A stretch of DNA of 34,682 nt, taken from positions 1-34,682 of the forward strand of contig CAJTYO010000026.1 in assembly GCA_910584045.1 (NCBI GenBank). The letters are read 5' to 3'. How positions within the stretch are numbered: the stretch's first letter is position 1; every line of letters begins with the position of its first letter. This document shows, one piece after another, positions 7,589-15,670 of this stretch. A model generated the notes under the pieces. That model saw nothing but the letters and a program-made list of their open reading frames with translations. It was not told where the DNA came from and did no database searches. The DNA is from an uncultured Oscillospiraceae bacterium (lineage in GTDB: Bacteria > Bacillota > Clostridia > Oscillospirales > Oscillospiraceae). A program made the position numbers and the translations under genes.

Positions 7589-9565
7589 ATGGAGTACAAG
7601 AGCGAAATGAAGCGTCTGCGGGAGACGCTGAACGAGGCGGGCTACCGCTACTACGTGCTGGACGATCCCGCCATGGAGGATTACGAGTACGACCGGCTCC
7701 TCCGGCGGCTGGAGGAGCTGGAGGCGGAGCACCCGGAGGAGGTCACCCCCGACTCCCCCACCCAGCGGGTGGGGGGCGCGGTGCTGGACAGCTTTCAGGA
7801 GGTGGAGCATCCCGTGCCCCTGGAGAGTCTGCAGGACGTGTTCTCTCCGGAGGAGGTGGCGGAGTTCGCCCAGCGGATGGAGGAGGCGCTGGAGAGCGTC
7901 TCCTACAGCGTGGAGCCCAAAGTGGACGGACTGAGCGTGGCCCTGGAGTACCGGGACGGCCTGTTTGTACGGGGGGCCACCCGGGGGGACGGGAGGAAGG
8001 GGGAGGATGTGACGGAAAATCTCCGAACCATCAAGTCCATCCCCATGACGCTGCCGGACAAGCTCCCCCGCCTCATCGTGCGGGGGGAGGTCTTCATGCC
8101 CAAAAACGTTTTCCACAAGCTCAACCAGCGGCGGGAGGAGAGCGGCGAAGCCCTCTTCGCCAACCCCCGCAACGCCGCCGCCGGCTCCCTGCGGCAGCTG
8201 GACCCGAAAATCTGCGCCAGACGGCTGCTGGACATCCGGGTTTTCAACCTCCAGCTGGCGGAGGGCCGGGAGTTTGCAACCCACGGGGAGACCATCGACT
8301 ACATCGCCTCCCAGGGCTTCCAGACGATTCCCTACAAGGTGTTGGATACGGCGCGGGCGGTCAACGAGGAGATCGTGCGCCTGGGAGAGAGCCGGGAGGC
8401 GCTTCCCTTCGATATGGACGGGGCGGTGGTGAAGGTCAACTCCCTGGCGGAGCGCCGGACGGTGGGCAGCACGGCCAAGTGTCCCCGGTGGGCCGTGGCC
8501 TACAAGTACCCGCCGGAAAAGAAGCCCAGCCGGGTTGTTGACATCGTGGTGCAGGTGGGCCGGACGGGGGTGCTGACCCCCAAGGTGGTGGTGGAGCCGG
8601 TGCGCCTGGCGGGAACCACGGTGACCAGCGCCACCCTGCACAACCAGGATTTTATTGACGAGAAGGACATCCGCGTCGGTGACACCGTGGTGCTGCAGAA
8701 GGCGGGGGAGATCATTCCGGAGGTGGTGGAGGTCCTGTACGACCGGCGGCCCGAGGGGACGGAGCCCTACCGCCTGCCCCCGGTCTGTCCGGTGTGCGGG
8801 GCGGCTGTGGTCCGGGACGAGGACGGGGCCGCCCTGCGGTGTACCGGGGCGGAGTGCCCCGCCCAGCGCCACCGGAACCTGATCCACTTTGCCAGCCGGG
8901 ACGCTATGGACATCGACGGCGTGGGCCCCGCCGTCATGGGCCAGCTCATCGACACGGGGCTGGTCAAAACCCCGGCGGACCTGTATTTCCTGACCGAGGA
9001 GCAGCTGGAGGGGCTGGAGCGCATGGGGAAGAAGTCCGCCCGGAACGCAATAGACGCCATCGCCGCCAGCCGGGGCCGGGGGCTGGAGCGTCTGCTCTAC
9101 GCCCTGGGCATCCGGCAGGTGGGGCAGAAGACGGGGAAGATTCTGGCCGCCCACTTCGGCGACTTCGACGCGCTGACCCGGGCCACGGAGGAGGAGCTGA
9201 CGGAGATCGGCGACATGGGGGCCGTCACCGCCGCCTATATCCGCTCGTGGCTGGACAGCCCCCAGTCGCAGCACCTCATCGGACGGCTGAAGGAGGCGGG
9301 GGTCTCCATGGAGGCGGCCCAACGGAGCGCCGGGGAGCAGTTCAAGGGTCTGACCTTCGTCCTCACCGGGGCTCTGGAGCGCTTCACACGGGACGAGGCC
9401 GCCGCCATGATTGAGGCCCGGGGCGGCAAGGCGGCGGCGGCGGTGAGCAGGAAAACCTCCTATGTGGTGGCCGGGGAGAACGCGGGCAGCAAGCTGCGCA
9501 AGGCGGAGGAGCTGGGTGTTCCGGTGCTGACGGAGGAGGCCTTCGCCGCCATGCTGGCGGAGTAG
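7589..9565 (+). CDS. ligA: NAD-dependent DNA ligase
   Basis: Seals nicks in DNA during replication and repair using NAD as the adenylate donor. 658 residues, the usual bacterial length. Domains in order: an NAD-binding Ia region (YRYYVLDDPAMEDYEYDRL), the adenylation domain with the active-site lysine in KVDGLS near residue 113 and ATRGDGRKGEDVTENLRT, an OB fold (VGRTGVLTPKVVVEPV), and a four-Cys zinc finger (CPVCG...CTGAECPAQ). Helix-hairpin-helix repeats (DIDGVGPAVMGQL, LGIRQVGQKTGKIL) follow, and a C-terminal BRCT domain (GLTFVLTGALERFTRDEA). The ATG at 7589 has a GAGGAGAGAAGC ribosome site; the open frame extends 24 codons upstream without family similarity. The following phosphodiesterase starts 15 bp after the stop, so ligA, the phosphodiesterase and the response regulator probably form one transcript. 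Confidence 0.98.
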   Translation: MEYKSEMKRLRETLNEAGYRYYVLDDPAMEDYEYDRLLRRLEELEAEHPEEVTPDSPTQRVGGAVLDSFQEVEHPVPLESLQDVFSPEEVAEFAQRMEEALESVSYSVEPKVDGLSVALEYRDGLFVRGATRGDGRKGEDVTENLRTIKSIPMTLPDKLPRLIVRGEVFMPKNVFHKLNQRREESGEALFANPRNAAAGSLRQLDPKICARRLLDIRVFNLQLAEGREFATHGETIDYIASQGFQTIPYKVLDTARAVNEEIVRLGESREALPFDMDGAVVKVNSLAERRTVGSTAKCPRWAVAYKYPPEKKPSRVVDIVVQVGRTGVLTPKVVVEPVRLAGTTVTSATLHNQDFIDEKDIRVGDTVVLQKAGEIIPEVVEVLYDRRPEGTEPYRLPPVCPVCGAAVVRDEDGAALRCTGAECPAQRHRNLIHFASRDAMDIDGVGPAVMGQLIDTGLVKTPADLYFLTEEQLEGLERMGKKSARNAIDAIAASRGRGLERLLYALGIRQVGQKTGKILAAHFGDFDALTRATEEELTEIGDMGAVTAAYIRSWLDSPQSQHLIGRLKEAGVSMEAAQRSAGEQFKGLTFVLTGALERFTRDEAAAMIEARGGKAAAAVSRKTSYVVAGENAGSKLRKAEELGVPVLTEEAFAAMLAE

Positions 9566-9580
9566 AGAGAGGAGGAAGCT

Positions 9581-10039
9581 ATGCGCATCGGCGTGATCTC
9601 GGACACCCACGGGCGGCTGCGGCCGGAGACGGCGGAGCGGCTGCGGGACGTGGACTGCATCCTCCACGCGGGGGATTTTGACGGGCCGGAGGTGCTGTGG
9701 ACCCTGGAGCGCATCGCCCCCGTCTACGGGGTTCGGGGCAACAACGACTGGGGCGGCTGGTCCCGGGAGCTGCCCCGGGTGGCGCGGCTGGAGCTGGGCG
9801 GGGTGCGCTTCTGCGTGGCCCACAGGCGGGCGGACGTGCCGTGGGACCTGACGGGGGTGAGCGTGGTGGTCTGCGGCCACACCCACCGGTACGAGGAGGA
9901 GCGGGCGGCGGACCGGCTGTGGTTGAATCCGGGCAGCTGCTCCTATCCCCGGCCCCTGCGGGCCCGGCCCACCCTGGCTCTGCTGGAGACGGGGGAGGAC
10001 GGGACGGTGTCGGTGGAGAAGGTGGAGCTGCCTCTATGA
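9581..10039 (+). CDS. YfcE/MJ0936-type metallophosphoesterase
   Basis: A 152-residue calcineurin-like metallophosphoesterase of the small YfcE/MJ0936 class, which hydrolyses phosphodiesters with two metal ions; the natural substrate is unknown. Metal-binding motifs are complete: D-x-H in ISDTHG near the N terminus, GDFDG, GNND (VRGNNDWGGW), H in VAHR, and GHTH (VVCGHTHRYE), followed by the NPGS signature. The ATG at 9581 follows GAGAGAGGAGG. The last codons overlap the response regulator start in an ATGA junction (10036-10039), so the two proteins are translationally coupled. In many Clostridia this gene sits next to rph/rdgB; here it follows ligA, so context says little about its substrate. 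Confidence 0.92.
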   Translation: MRIGVISDTHGRLRPETAERLRDVDCILHAGDFDGPEVLWTLERIAPVYGVRGNNDWGGWSRELPRVARLELGGVRFCVAHRRADVPWDLTGVSVVVCGHTHRYEEERAADRLWLNPGSCSYPRPLRARPTLALLETGEDGTVSVEKVELPL

Positions 10040-10698
10040 CCGGGGCGGTGATTGCCGTCGTGGACGACGACGTATATATCGGGGATATGCTGGAGGAGCT
10101 GCTGCGCCGGGAGGGCTGCGAGGTCCTGCGGGCCTACTCGGGGACGGAGGCGCTTCTGCTTTTGGACGGCCGCAGGCCGGATCTGGTGCTGCTGGACCTG
10201 ATGCTGCCGGGGCTGAGCGGGGAGGAGGTTCTGCCCCGGCTGTCGGGGCTGCCGGTGATCGTGCTCTCCGCCAAGGCGGAGGTGGAGGGGAAGGTGTCGC
10301 TGCTGCTGGGCGGGGCGGCGGACTATCTCACCAAGCCCTTTGACACCCGGGAGCTGCTGGCCCGGATCGCGGTCCAGCTCCGGCAGAAGGGACGGCGGGA
10401 CGGGCTGCTCCACCGCAGCGGGCTCGCTCTGGACCCGGAGAGACGGGAGGTCACGCTGGACGGCGCGGCCGTCCATCTGACCCGGACGGAGTTTGGAATA
10501 TTGAAGATTTTGATGGAGAATCCCGGCCGGGTGATAGCGAAATCCAGGCTGCTGGACCGGCTGAGCGCGGAGACCCCGGACTGTGTGGAGGCGTCGCTGA
10601 AGGTGCATGTGAGCAATCTTCGCCGAAAGCTGCGGGAGGCGGGGGCGGGGGAGGTCATAGAGGCGGTCTGGGGGATCGGGTTCAAACTGGCGGATTGA
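10036..10698 (+). CDS. OmpR/PhoB-family response regulator
   Basis: A 220-residue two-component regulator. The receiver domain (residues 1-110) has the acidic triad Asp10-Asp12, the phospho-acceptor Asp54 in LVLLDLMLPG, Ser78 in the switch position and Lys100 in YLTKPF. A winged-helix DNA-binding domain occupies about residues 125-220, with LTRTEFGILKILMENPGRVIAKSRLLDRL, VSNLRRKLR and a terminal GIGFKLAD. It overlaps the phosphodiesterase by 4 bp (ATGA). Its likely partner is the histidine kinase at 14233-15135, on the far side of the ABC transporter genes, whose promoter just downstream (10727-10802) carries repeated half-sites suited to an OmpR-type dimer. The pairing is inferred from context. 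Confidence 0.93.
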   Translation: MTGAVIAVVDDDVYIGDMLEELLRREGCEVLRAYSGTEALLLLDGRRPDLVLLDLMLPGLSGEEVLPRLSGLPVIVLSAKAEVEGKVSLLLGGAADYLTKPFDTRELLARIAVQLRQKGRRDGLLHRSGLALDPERREVTLDGAAVHLTRTEFGILKILMENPGRVIAKSRLLDRLSAETPDCVEASLKVHVSNLRRKLREAGAGEVIEAVWGIGFKLAD

Positions 10699-10726
10699 AC
10701 GCCGCCGGGGCGCGAACAGAAAGCAT

Positions 10727-10802
10727 TTAAAGAAACCTTAAATCTCTTTACCTTTTCTTATCCATTTCCTTAACCGCTTTCTTAACCGCTGTATGGTAGA
10801 AT
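10727..10802 (+). promoter_or_regulatory. Regulated promoter of the ABC module with a half-site array
   Basis: An A/T-rich island in GC-rich DNA holds six related hexamers: TTAAAG 10727, TTAAAT 10738, TTTACC 10747, TTATCC 10758, TTAACC 10770 and TTAACC 10782, at start-to-start spacings of 11, 9, 11, 12 and 12 nt. The last two are part of a perfect 9-bp direct repeat, TTAACCGCT. An extended -10 (TGG-TAGAAT, hexamer 10797-10802) follows, with no recognisable -35; the last repeats occupy that position. This is the layout of an activator-dependent promoter bound by OmpR-type regulators on one helix face. The likely activator is the regulator encoded immediately upstream. Confidence 0.65.
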
Positions 10803-10831
10803 GGAATCATCCCAACCAAGGAGGCAAGGAA

Positions 10832-11746
10832 ATGGACTACATTCTCCAGACAAGTAATCTAATCAAACATTATAAGAACGGCAAGGCCCTCAACGGCCTG
10901 ACCATGCACGTGGAAAAGGGAGCCATCTACGGCTTCGTAGGACGCAACGGCGCGGGCAAAACCACCCTCATCCGTCTGATCTGCGGCCTCCAGGAGCCCA
11001 CGGAGGGCTCCTTTACCCTCTACGGCTGTCCCAACGACAGCAAGGAGATCACCCGCTCCCGCCGCCGCATGGGGGCGGTGGTGGAGACGCCCTCCATCTA
11101 CCTCTCCATGACGGCGGAGGAGAACCTGAAGCAGCAGTATCAGATTTTGGGCCTGCCGTCCTACGACGGTCTCCGCGAGCTGCTGGAGCTGGTGCGCCTG
11201 GGGAACACCGGGAAGAAAAAGGCGAAGGACTTCTCCCTGGGAATGCGCCAGCGCCTCGGCATCGCCGTGGCCCTGGCCGGGGACCCGGACTTCCTTATTC
11301 TGGACGAGCCTGCCAACGGACTGGACCCCCAGGGCATCGTGGAGATCCGGGAGCTGATCCTCCGCCTGAACCGGGAGAGGCAGATCACCGTTTTGATCTC
11401 CAGCCACATCCTCGACGAGCTGAGCCGCCTGGCCACCCATTACGGCTTTATTGACAATGGCCGCATGGTCAAGGAGATGAGCGCCGCCGAGCTGGAGGCC
11501 AGCTGCCGCAAGTGCCTTCGCCTCGCCGTCAGCAATACCAGGCCTCTGACCGCCGCCCTGGACAAAATGGGCCTGGAGTACGCCATCCGCAGCGACACGG
11601 AGGCCGACGTCTACGACGCCCCCTCCGTCACCGAGCTGACCCTGGCCCTCCACAGCGCCGGGTGCGAGGTGAAGAACATCCACGAACACGACGAGAGCCT
11701 GGAGAGCTACTACATGAATCTGGTGGGAGGTGTCCAGAATGACTAA
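10832..11746 (+). CDS. ABC transporter ATP-binding protein (BcrA-type)
   Basis: A 304-residue ATPase of the drug/bacitracin/lantibiotic export class, energising the permeases encoded downstream. Walker A is GRNGAGKT (Lys43), the Q-loop region lies near residue 53, the ABC signature is SLGMRQRL (from residue 135), Walker B is FLILDEP with Asp158-Glu159, and the switch His is in ISSHILDEL. The C-terminal 80 residues form the accessory region typical of BcrA-like proteins. The ATG at 10832 follows AAGGAGG. Its last eight bases overlap the start of the first permease. It is the first gene after the half-site promoter, so its level probably follows the two-component system. Confidence 0.95.
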   Translation: MDYILQTSNLIKHYKNGKALNGLTMHVEKGAIYGFVGRNGAGKTTLIRLICGLQEPTEGSFTLYGCPNDSKEITRSRRRMGAVVETPSIYLSMTAEENLKQQYQILGLPSYDGLRELLELVRLGNTGKKKAKDFSLGMRQRLGIAVALAGDPDFLILDEPANGLDPQGIVEIRELILRLNRERQITVLISSHILDELSRLATHYGFIDNGRMVKEMSAAELEASCRKCLRLAVSNTRPLTAALDKMGLEYAIRSDTEADVYDAPSVTELTLALHSAGCEVKNIHEHDESLESYYMNLVGGVQND

Positions 11747-12560
11747 CCTCCTGCGGGCCAATTTCTTCCGGATGCGCCGGGACCACATGTTCTGGACGTG
11801 CTTCGGCACGGTGCTGGCCTGTTCCACCGGCTTTGTGATCCTCTGGTGCCGGGAGGACGTCCAGCGCGGCTTTCAGGTAAAGCTGGAGCAGTATTATTTC
11901 AATATGGTGATGTCGCTGGGATTCTTTATCGCCATGTTTGCCGCCATGTTTCTGAACGCGGAGTACAGCGATGGCACGATCCGCAACAAGCTGGCCGTGG
12001 GCTGCACCCGCCGGGAGGTCTATCTGGCCCACTTTCTCACGGTCCTGACCGCGTCACTGTTCTTTACCGCCGCGTGGCTCATCGGCGGGTGCGCCGGCAT
12101 CCCGATGGTCGGGCCCTGGGAATTCGGCCCTGGGGGGCTGGCGTTCCATGTTCTCATCGCCGTGGGCTCCACCGTGGCCTTTGCCGCCATCTTCACCTTT
12201 CTGGGGATACTCCTCAGCAGGCGAACCGCCACAGTTGCCGTGGTGCTGTCCTGGTTTGCTCTGCTGCTGGCAGCCTCCGCGGTCGAAAACACCCTCTCTG
12301 AGCCGGAGTTTGTCGGCGGCATCCTCATGACCGTGGACGGGATGCAGGCGATAAACCCGGAGCCCAATCCCCGCTACGTCTCCGGGGCGCTTCGGACGTT
12401 TTACGAGGTCGTCCGGGACATCATCCCCGCCGGGCAGGCGATACAGGTACAGAATCTGGCGGTGCTCAGCCCCCTGCGGGCGCTGCTGTGCGATCTGGGC
12501 GTGACGGCGGTCTTCACCCTGGGCGGACTGGCGCTCTTTGAGCGCAAGGACCTGAAATAG
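11739..12560 (+). CDS. ABC-2 type permease, first of three paralogues
   Basis: A 273-residue membrane protein with about six hydrophobic segments, the permease partner of the preceding ATPase. It carries three features shared with the next two genes: an N-terminal LLRANFFRMRRD amphipathic start, an AEYSDGTIRNKLAVGCTRREVYLA loop after the second membrane segment, and a C terminus ending ERKDLK. The ATG at 11739 follows GGGAGG and overlaps the ATPase stop by 8 bp; a GTG at 11730 in the same frame is less well placed. A conserved stretch before the last helix (NPRYVSGALRTFYEVVRDIIPAGQAIQV) is also shared with the third paralogue. Confidence 0.88.
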   Translation: MTNLLRANFFRMRRDHMFWTCFGTVLACSTGFVILWCREDVQRGFQVKLEQYYFNMVMSLGFFIAMFAAMFLNAEYSDGTIRNKLAVGCTRREVYLAHFLTVLTASLFFTAAWLIGGCAGIPMVGPWEFGPGGLAFHVLIAVGSTVAFAAIFTFLGILLSRRTATVAVVLSWFALLLAASAVENTLSEPEFVGGILMTVDGMQAINPEPNPRYVSGALRTFYEVVRDIIPAGQAIQVQNLAVLSPLRALLCDLGVTAVFTLGGLALFERKDLK

Positions 12561-12568
12561 GGGGGCGT

Positions 12569-13378
12569 ATGAGAAATCTGCTGCACGCCAATCTCCGGCG
12601 GCTGGTCCGGAGCAGGGCGTTCCTGCTGGCCGTCCTGGCCGAGCTGGCCTATACGGCCCTGGTGGTGCTGGTTTGCTGGGACCACTACGCCGCCGGGACC
12701 GCAAACTACACCATGGAATCCATCCTCACTGCCGGGTTCGGCCTCATGGGCTATCTGCCCGTACCGTCCCTCATTGCGGCTCCCCTGCTGAGCCTCCACC
12801 TGGGGGCGGACTACAGCGACAACACCCTGCGCAACAAGCTTATCGCAGGCCATACCAGGGAGGAGGTCTATCTGGCGGACGTGCTGACCTGTGTGATGGC
12901 CACCGTGGGACTGGATGTGCTGTATCTTGTTCTGTCCGGCCTGCTGTGCATCTACCCTATTCTGGGGATGTCCGGCATCCTGCTGCGGGTCTCGCCGGGA
13001 CAGATGCTGGCCTGGACCGGCACGGCGCTGCTGGCCCGGGCGGCCTGGGCGGCGGTCATCAAGATGGCGGTGACCCTGCTGGGGAACAGGACCACGGCCT
13101 CCATCGCGGGATTGCTGCTGGTGCTGGCGGCGGCGGGGGCCTGCGCCTTTGGCTTCCACGAGTTGGAGTATCTGGCCCGGCACCCGGAGGCGGCTAATCC
13201 GGAGGCCCGGATGGCTTTCTGGAGGCTGGCGCTGGACGTTTTGCCCACCGGACAGTATTTGCAGGTCAGCCGCCTGGACACGCCTTTTCTCTGGCGAATG
13301 CCCCTGCTGAGCCTGTCCGCCATTGCCGCCAGTACTGCCGCGGGACTGTTTCTGTTCCGTAGAAAGGACCTGAAATAA
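12569..13378 (+). CDS. ABC-2 type permease, second paralogue
   Basis: A 269-residue membrane protein, paralogous to the genes on both sides. It begins LLHANLRRLVRS, has the conserved loop GADYSDNTLRNKLIAGHTREEVYLADVLT near residue 80, and ends LFLFRRKDLK. Compared with its neighbours it is the most diverged: the loop reads GADYSDNT instead of AEYSDGT/A, and the NP-x-Y-V segment before the final helix is reduced to NPEARMAFWRLALDVLPTGQYLQV. The start follows a GGGGGGCGT ribosome site 8 bp after the first permease, and its stop overlaps the next ATG by one base (TAATG), indicating coupled translation and perhaps a fixed stoichiometry. Confidence 0.87.
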   Translation: MRNLLHANLRRLVRSRAFLLAVLAELAYTALVVLVCWDHYAAGTANYTMESILTAGFGLMGYLPVPSLIAAPLLSLHLGADYSDNTLRNKLIAGHTREEVYLADVLTCVMATVGLDVLYLVLSGLLCIYPILGMSGILLRVSPGQMLAWTGTALLARAAWAAVIKMAVTLLGNRTTASIAGLLLVLAAAGACAFGFHELEYLARHPEAANPEARMAFWRLALDVLPTGQYLQVSRLDTPFLWRMPLLSLSAIAASTAAGLFLFRRKDLK

Positions 13379-14220
13379 TGAGCGCAAAACTGAGCGTCAA
13401 CCTCCTCCTGCGGGCCAATTTCTACCGCCTCTGGCGCAGCGCGTCCTTCTGGGCGGCGGTGTCGGTGATGTTCGGCGTCGGCGTATTCGAGCTGGCGGTG
13501 GGCGTTCACGCCCGGCGGCAGGGGACCCCCGTCCCTCTGGACAACCGCTACATGCTCTTCGTCCTCATGTCCGGCGTGGTCCTCTCCGCCTTTTGCAGCC
13601 TCTTTGTTGGCGCGGAGTACAGCGACGGAGCCATCCGCAACAAGATCGCCGTGGGCCACTCCCGGGCCGCTGTGTATCTGGCGAATCTTGTCACCTGCTC
13701 GGCGGCGGGCGTCCTGGTCTGTCTGGGATACATCCTGCCTATGACGGCGGCGGGCATCCCGCTGATGGGCGGGTTTGAGCTGCCGCTGTCGTCAATTTTG
13801 TGGTTCACCCTCAGCGCCTTTCTCATGACCGCCTCCCTGTGCGCCGTCTTCACCATGGCGGCCCTGCTGAACCAGAACAAGGCAGTAGTGGCGATCGTCT
13901 GCATTTTCCTGGCCTATTTTCTCCTGTTCCTGGGGATATACCTCAATTCCCGCCTGACGGAGCAGGCCGTCATCCCCGCCAGGGAGTACATCGAAAACGG
14001 CCAGATACTCGTACGGGAGGCCATGCCGAACCCGGCCTATGTCCAGGGACTCAAGCGCACGATTTTTGAAGTTCTGTACGACCTCCCCGGCTGTCAGGCG
14101 GTGCAGCTGATCGCCGCGTCGGAGGCGCGCCCCATCCGCCTGCCGCTGGCGAGCCTTGGCGCAATGGCCGCCAGCACCGCCGCAGGTCTGGCGCTGTTCC
14201 GGAGGAAAGATTTGAAATAG
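13378..14220 (+). CDS. ABC-2 type permease, third paralogue
   Basis: A 280-residue membrane protein with about six hydrophobic segments. It shows the same landmarks as the two preceding genes: LLLRANFYRLWRS at the N terminus, GAEYSDGAIRNKIAVGHSRAAVYLANLVT near residue 80, NPAYVQGLKRTIFEVLYDLPGCQAVQL before the last helix, and a C terminus ending LFRRKDLK. Three tandem paralogues with one ATPase suggest a hetero-oligomeric export or immunity complex of the BcrAB/lantibiotic-immunity kind, but which pair assembles cannot be told. The start overlaps the previous stop by 1 bp; the kinase starts 12 bp after the stop behind GGAGGGAG. Confidence 0.87.
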   Translation: MSAKLSVNLLLRANFYRLWRSASFWAAVSVMFGVGVFELAVGVHARRQGTPVPLDNRYMLFVLMSGVVLSAFCSLFVGAEYSDGAIRNKIAVGHSRAAVYLANLVTCSAAGVLVCLGYILPMTAAGIPLMGGFELPLSSILWFTLSAFLMTASLCAVFTMAALLNQNKAVVAIVCIFLAYFLLFLGIYLNSRLTEQAVIPAREYIENGQILVREAMPNPAYVQGLKRTIFEVLYDLPGCQAVQLIAASEARPIRLPLASLGAMAASTAAGLALFRRKDLK

Positions 14221-14232
14221 GAGGGAGCGCGG

Positions 14233-15135
14233 ATGGTGTACGTTCTTGCGGCGCTGTGTGCCCTGCTGGCAGCTGCCGTACTGCTTCTGCTTTGGAAAAT
14301 CCTGCTCCTCCGCCGCTCGGCGGAGGAGCTTCGCCGCGGCGTCCAGGAGCGTCTGGAAACGGACACCAACACCCTCCTGTCCATCCCCAGCCGGGACGGC
14401 GCCATGCGCCGCCTGGCCGCCGGCCTCAACGTCCAGCTGCGCCAGCTCCGCCGGGAGCGGCGGCAGTGTCAGAACGGCGACCGGGATCTGAAGGAGGCCG
14501 TCACCAACATCTCCCACGATCTCCGCACGCCCCTCACCGCCATCTGCGGCTACCTGGACCTGCTGGAGGGGGAGGAGAAGAGCGCGGCGGCGGCGCGGTA
14601 TCTGGAGCTGATTCGGGGTCGGACGGACCATCTGCGGGAGATGACGGAGGAGTTTTTCCGTTATACCACCGTTCTCTCGGCGGCGGAGCGGGGGCGGACG
14701 GAGGCCGTCAGCCTCAACGGCGCGGTGGAGGAGGCCCTGGCGGCCTGGTACGGGGTTCTCTCCGCCAGAGGGGTGTCGCCGGAGGTGCTTCTGCCGGAGG
14801 AGCCGGTGGTCCGGGCGCTGAACCGGGAGGCTGTCAGCCGGGTGCTGGCCAACGTGCTGTCCAACGCGGCCAAGTACAGCGGGGGAGATCTGCGCGTCGC
14901 GCTGGAGGAGGACGGGACGCTGACCTTCTCCAACCGTGCGCCGGCGCTGACGCCGGTGCTGACGGAGAAGCTGTTTGACCGGTATTTCACTGTGGAATCC
15001 GGGGGGCGGGGCACCGGGCTGGGGCTGTCTATCGCCCGGCAGCTGACGGAGCGGATGGGGGGGACCGTCACCGCGGAGTGGCAGACGGGGGTCCTGACGG
15101 TCCGGCTCCGCTTTCCGCGGGAGACGCTGCCATAA
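14233..15135 (+). CDS. Sensor histidine kinase with a minimal sensing region
   Basis: A 300-residue membrane histidine kinase. One transmembrane helix lies at about residues 2-24, with almost no extracytoplasmic part, then a basic cytoplasmic linker (RRLAAGLNVQLRQLRRERRQ) and the HisKA domain with His95 in ISHDLRTPLTAI. The ATPase domain has Asn211 in NVLSNAAKYS, the F-box LFDRYF and the G-box GRGTGLGLSIARQL. It lacks an evident sensory domain, so it may read stress through the adjacent transporter, as in the BceS and LiaS-type intramembrane kinases. It is the last gene of the ABC operon; the probable partner regulator is at 10036-10698, upstream of the operon promoter. A stem-loop follows the stop. 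Confidence 0.93.
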   Translation: MVYVLAALCALLAAAVLLLLWKILLLRRSAEELRRGVQERLETDTNTLLSIPSRDGAMRRLAAGLNVQLRQLRRERRQCQNGDRDLKEAVTNISHDLRTPLTAICGYLDLLEGEEKSAAAARYLELIRGRTDHLREMTEEFFRYTTVLSAAERGRTEAVSLNGAVEEALAAWYGVLSARGVSPEVLLPEEPVVRALNREAVSRVLANVLSNAAKYSGGDLRVALEEDGTLTFSNRAPALTPVLTEKLFDRYFTVESGGRGTGLGLSIARQLTERMGGTVTAEWQTGVLTVRLRFPRETLP

Positions 15136-15139
15136 GGAG

Positions 15140-15174
15140 ACGCGCGCCCGGGAGACGGTTTTCCGGGTGCGCGT
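15140..15174. terminator. Terminator hairpin between convergent genes
   Basis: A 12-bp stem with one G-U pair (arms 15140-15151 and 15163-15174, 11-nt loop) lies between the kinase stop and the convergent small gene. Only a short T-run (TTT) follows on the plus strand. It probably serves the plus-strand operon and may serve both directions. Confidence 0.55.
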
Positions 15175-15179
15175 TTCGA

Positions 15180-15413
15180 CTATATTTCGCTGAAGATATA
15201 CCGGTGCTTCCGGCCGCCCTCCAGACGGGCCTCGATCACGGGGCTGCCGTCCCGCTCGGTGGCCAGAAATTCTACGGAGCGCTCCCGCCGGTACTGGTCC
15301 TGCACGTACATGGACGGGCTCTCCAGCTTCAGCTCCAGAATCTCCCGGCGGTCCGGGCGCAGCTCCCCCGTGCAGGGGACGTATTCCTCGTGGATGACTT
15401 CATAGGTCTTCAT
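15180..15413 (-). CDS. Small soluble protein, function unknown
   Basis: A 77-residue protein on the minus strand, not recognised. It is charged and has no membrane segment: it begins MKTYEVIHEEYVP, has a central REILELKLESPSMYV and ends GGRKHRYIFSEI. The alternation of charged and hydrophobic residues suggests a small beta-rich fold. The ATG at 15413 follows AAAGGAAC. The open frame extends further upstream, but that part overlaps the plus-strand promoter at 15556 and has no good ribosome site. It lies between two plus-strand operons, convergent with the kinase and divergent from the ligase gene. Confidence 0.55.
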   Translation of the reverse strand: MKTYEVIHEEYVPCTGELRPDRREILELKLESPSMYVQDQYRRERSVEFLATERDGSPVIEARLEGGRKHRYIFSEI

Positions 15414-15555
15414 TCTCTTTGTTCCTTTCTTTGTCCCGTTTGGACAGTTCGCATTAGTATGCGCCCGGATTCGGGAAAATATACCGAAAAATTCGTCTGC
15501 CCCAGGGCCCGCCGGGGAAATTTGGCGCAAAAAGGAAAAACCCTGTCGTTTCCTG

Positions 15556-15584
15556 TTGACTTTAGTTATTAAAAGTGATAAAGT
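15556..15584 (+). promoter_or_regulatory. Sigma-A promoter of the acyl-CoA ligase operon
   Basis: TTGACT (15556-15561), a 17-bp spacer, TAAAGT (15579-15584) within an A/T-rich patch. A leader of about 80 nt rich in GGGAG/CTCCC pairing separates it from the ligase start at 15671. Confidence 0.8.
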
Positions 15585-15670
15585 ATCCTCAATGCGTATG
15601 GGGAGACCCGGGTCCTCCCGCGCCCGGAGGCGGGATGGACCGATATTTTGCACGAATTTGGAGGAACAAC

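Noticed and set aside
7451..9886. 811-codon open frame on the minus strand opposite ligA
   Set aside because: It is the complement of a strongly supported gene in GC-rich DNA, where antisense frames lack stops. Its residues are dominated by His, Pro, Gln and Arg, and no family is recognisable.
15414..15555. N-terminal extension of the minus-strand 77-residue gene
   Set aside because: The extension runs across the plus-strand ligase promoter, lacks a good ribosome site and reads as unstructured basic sequence.
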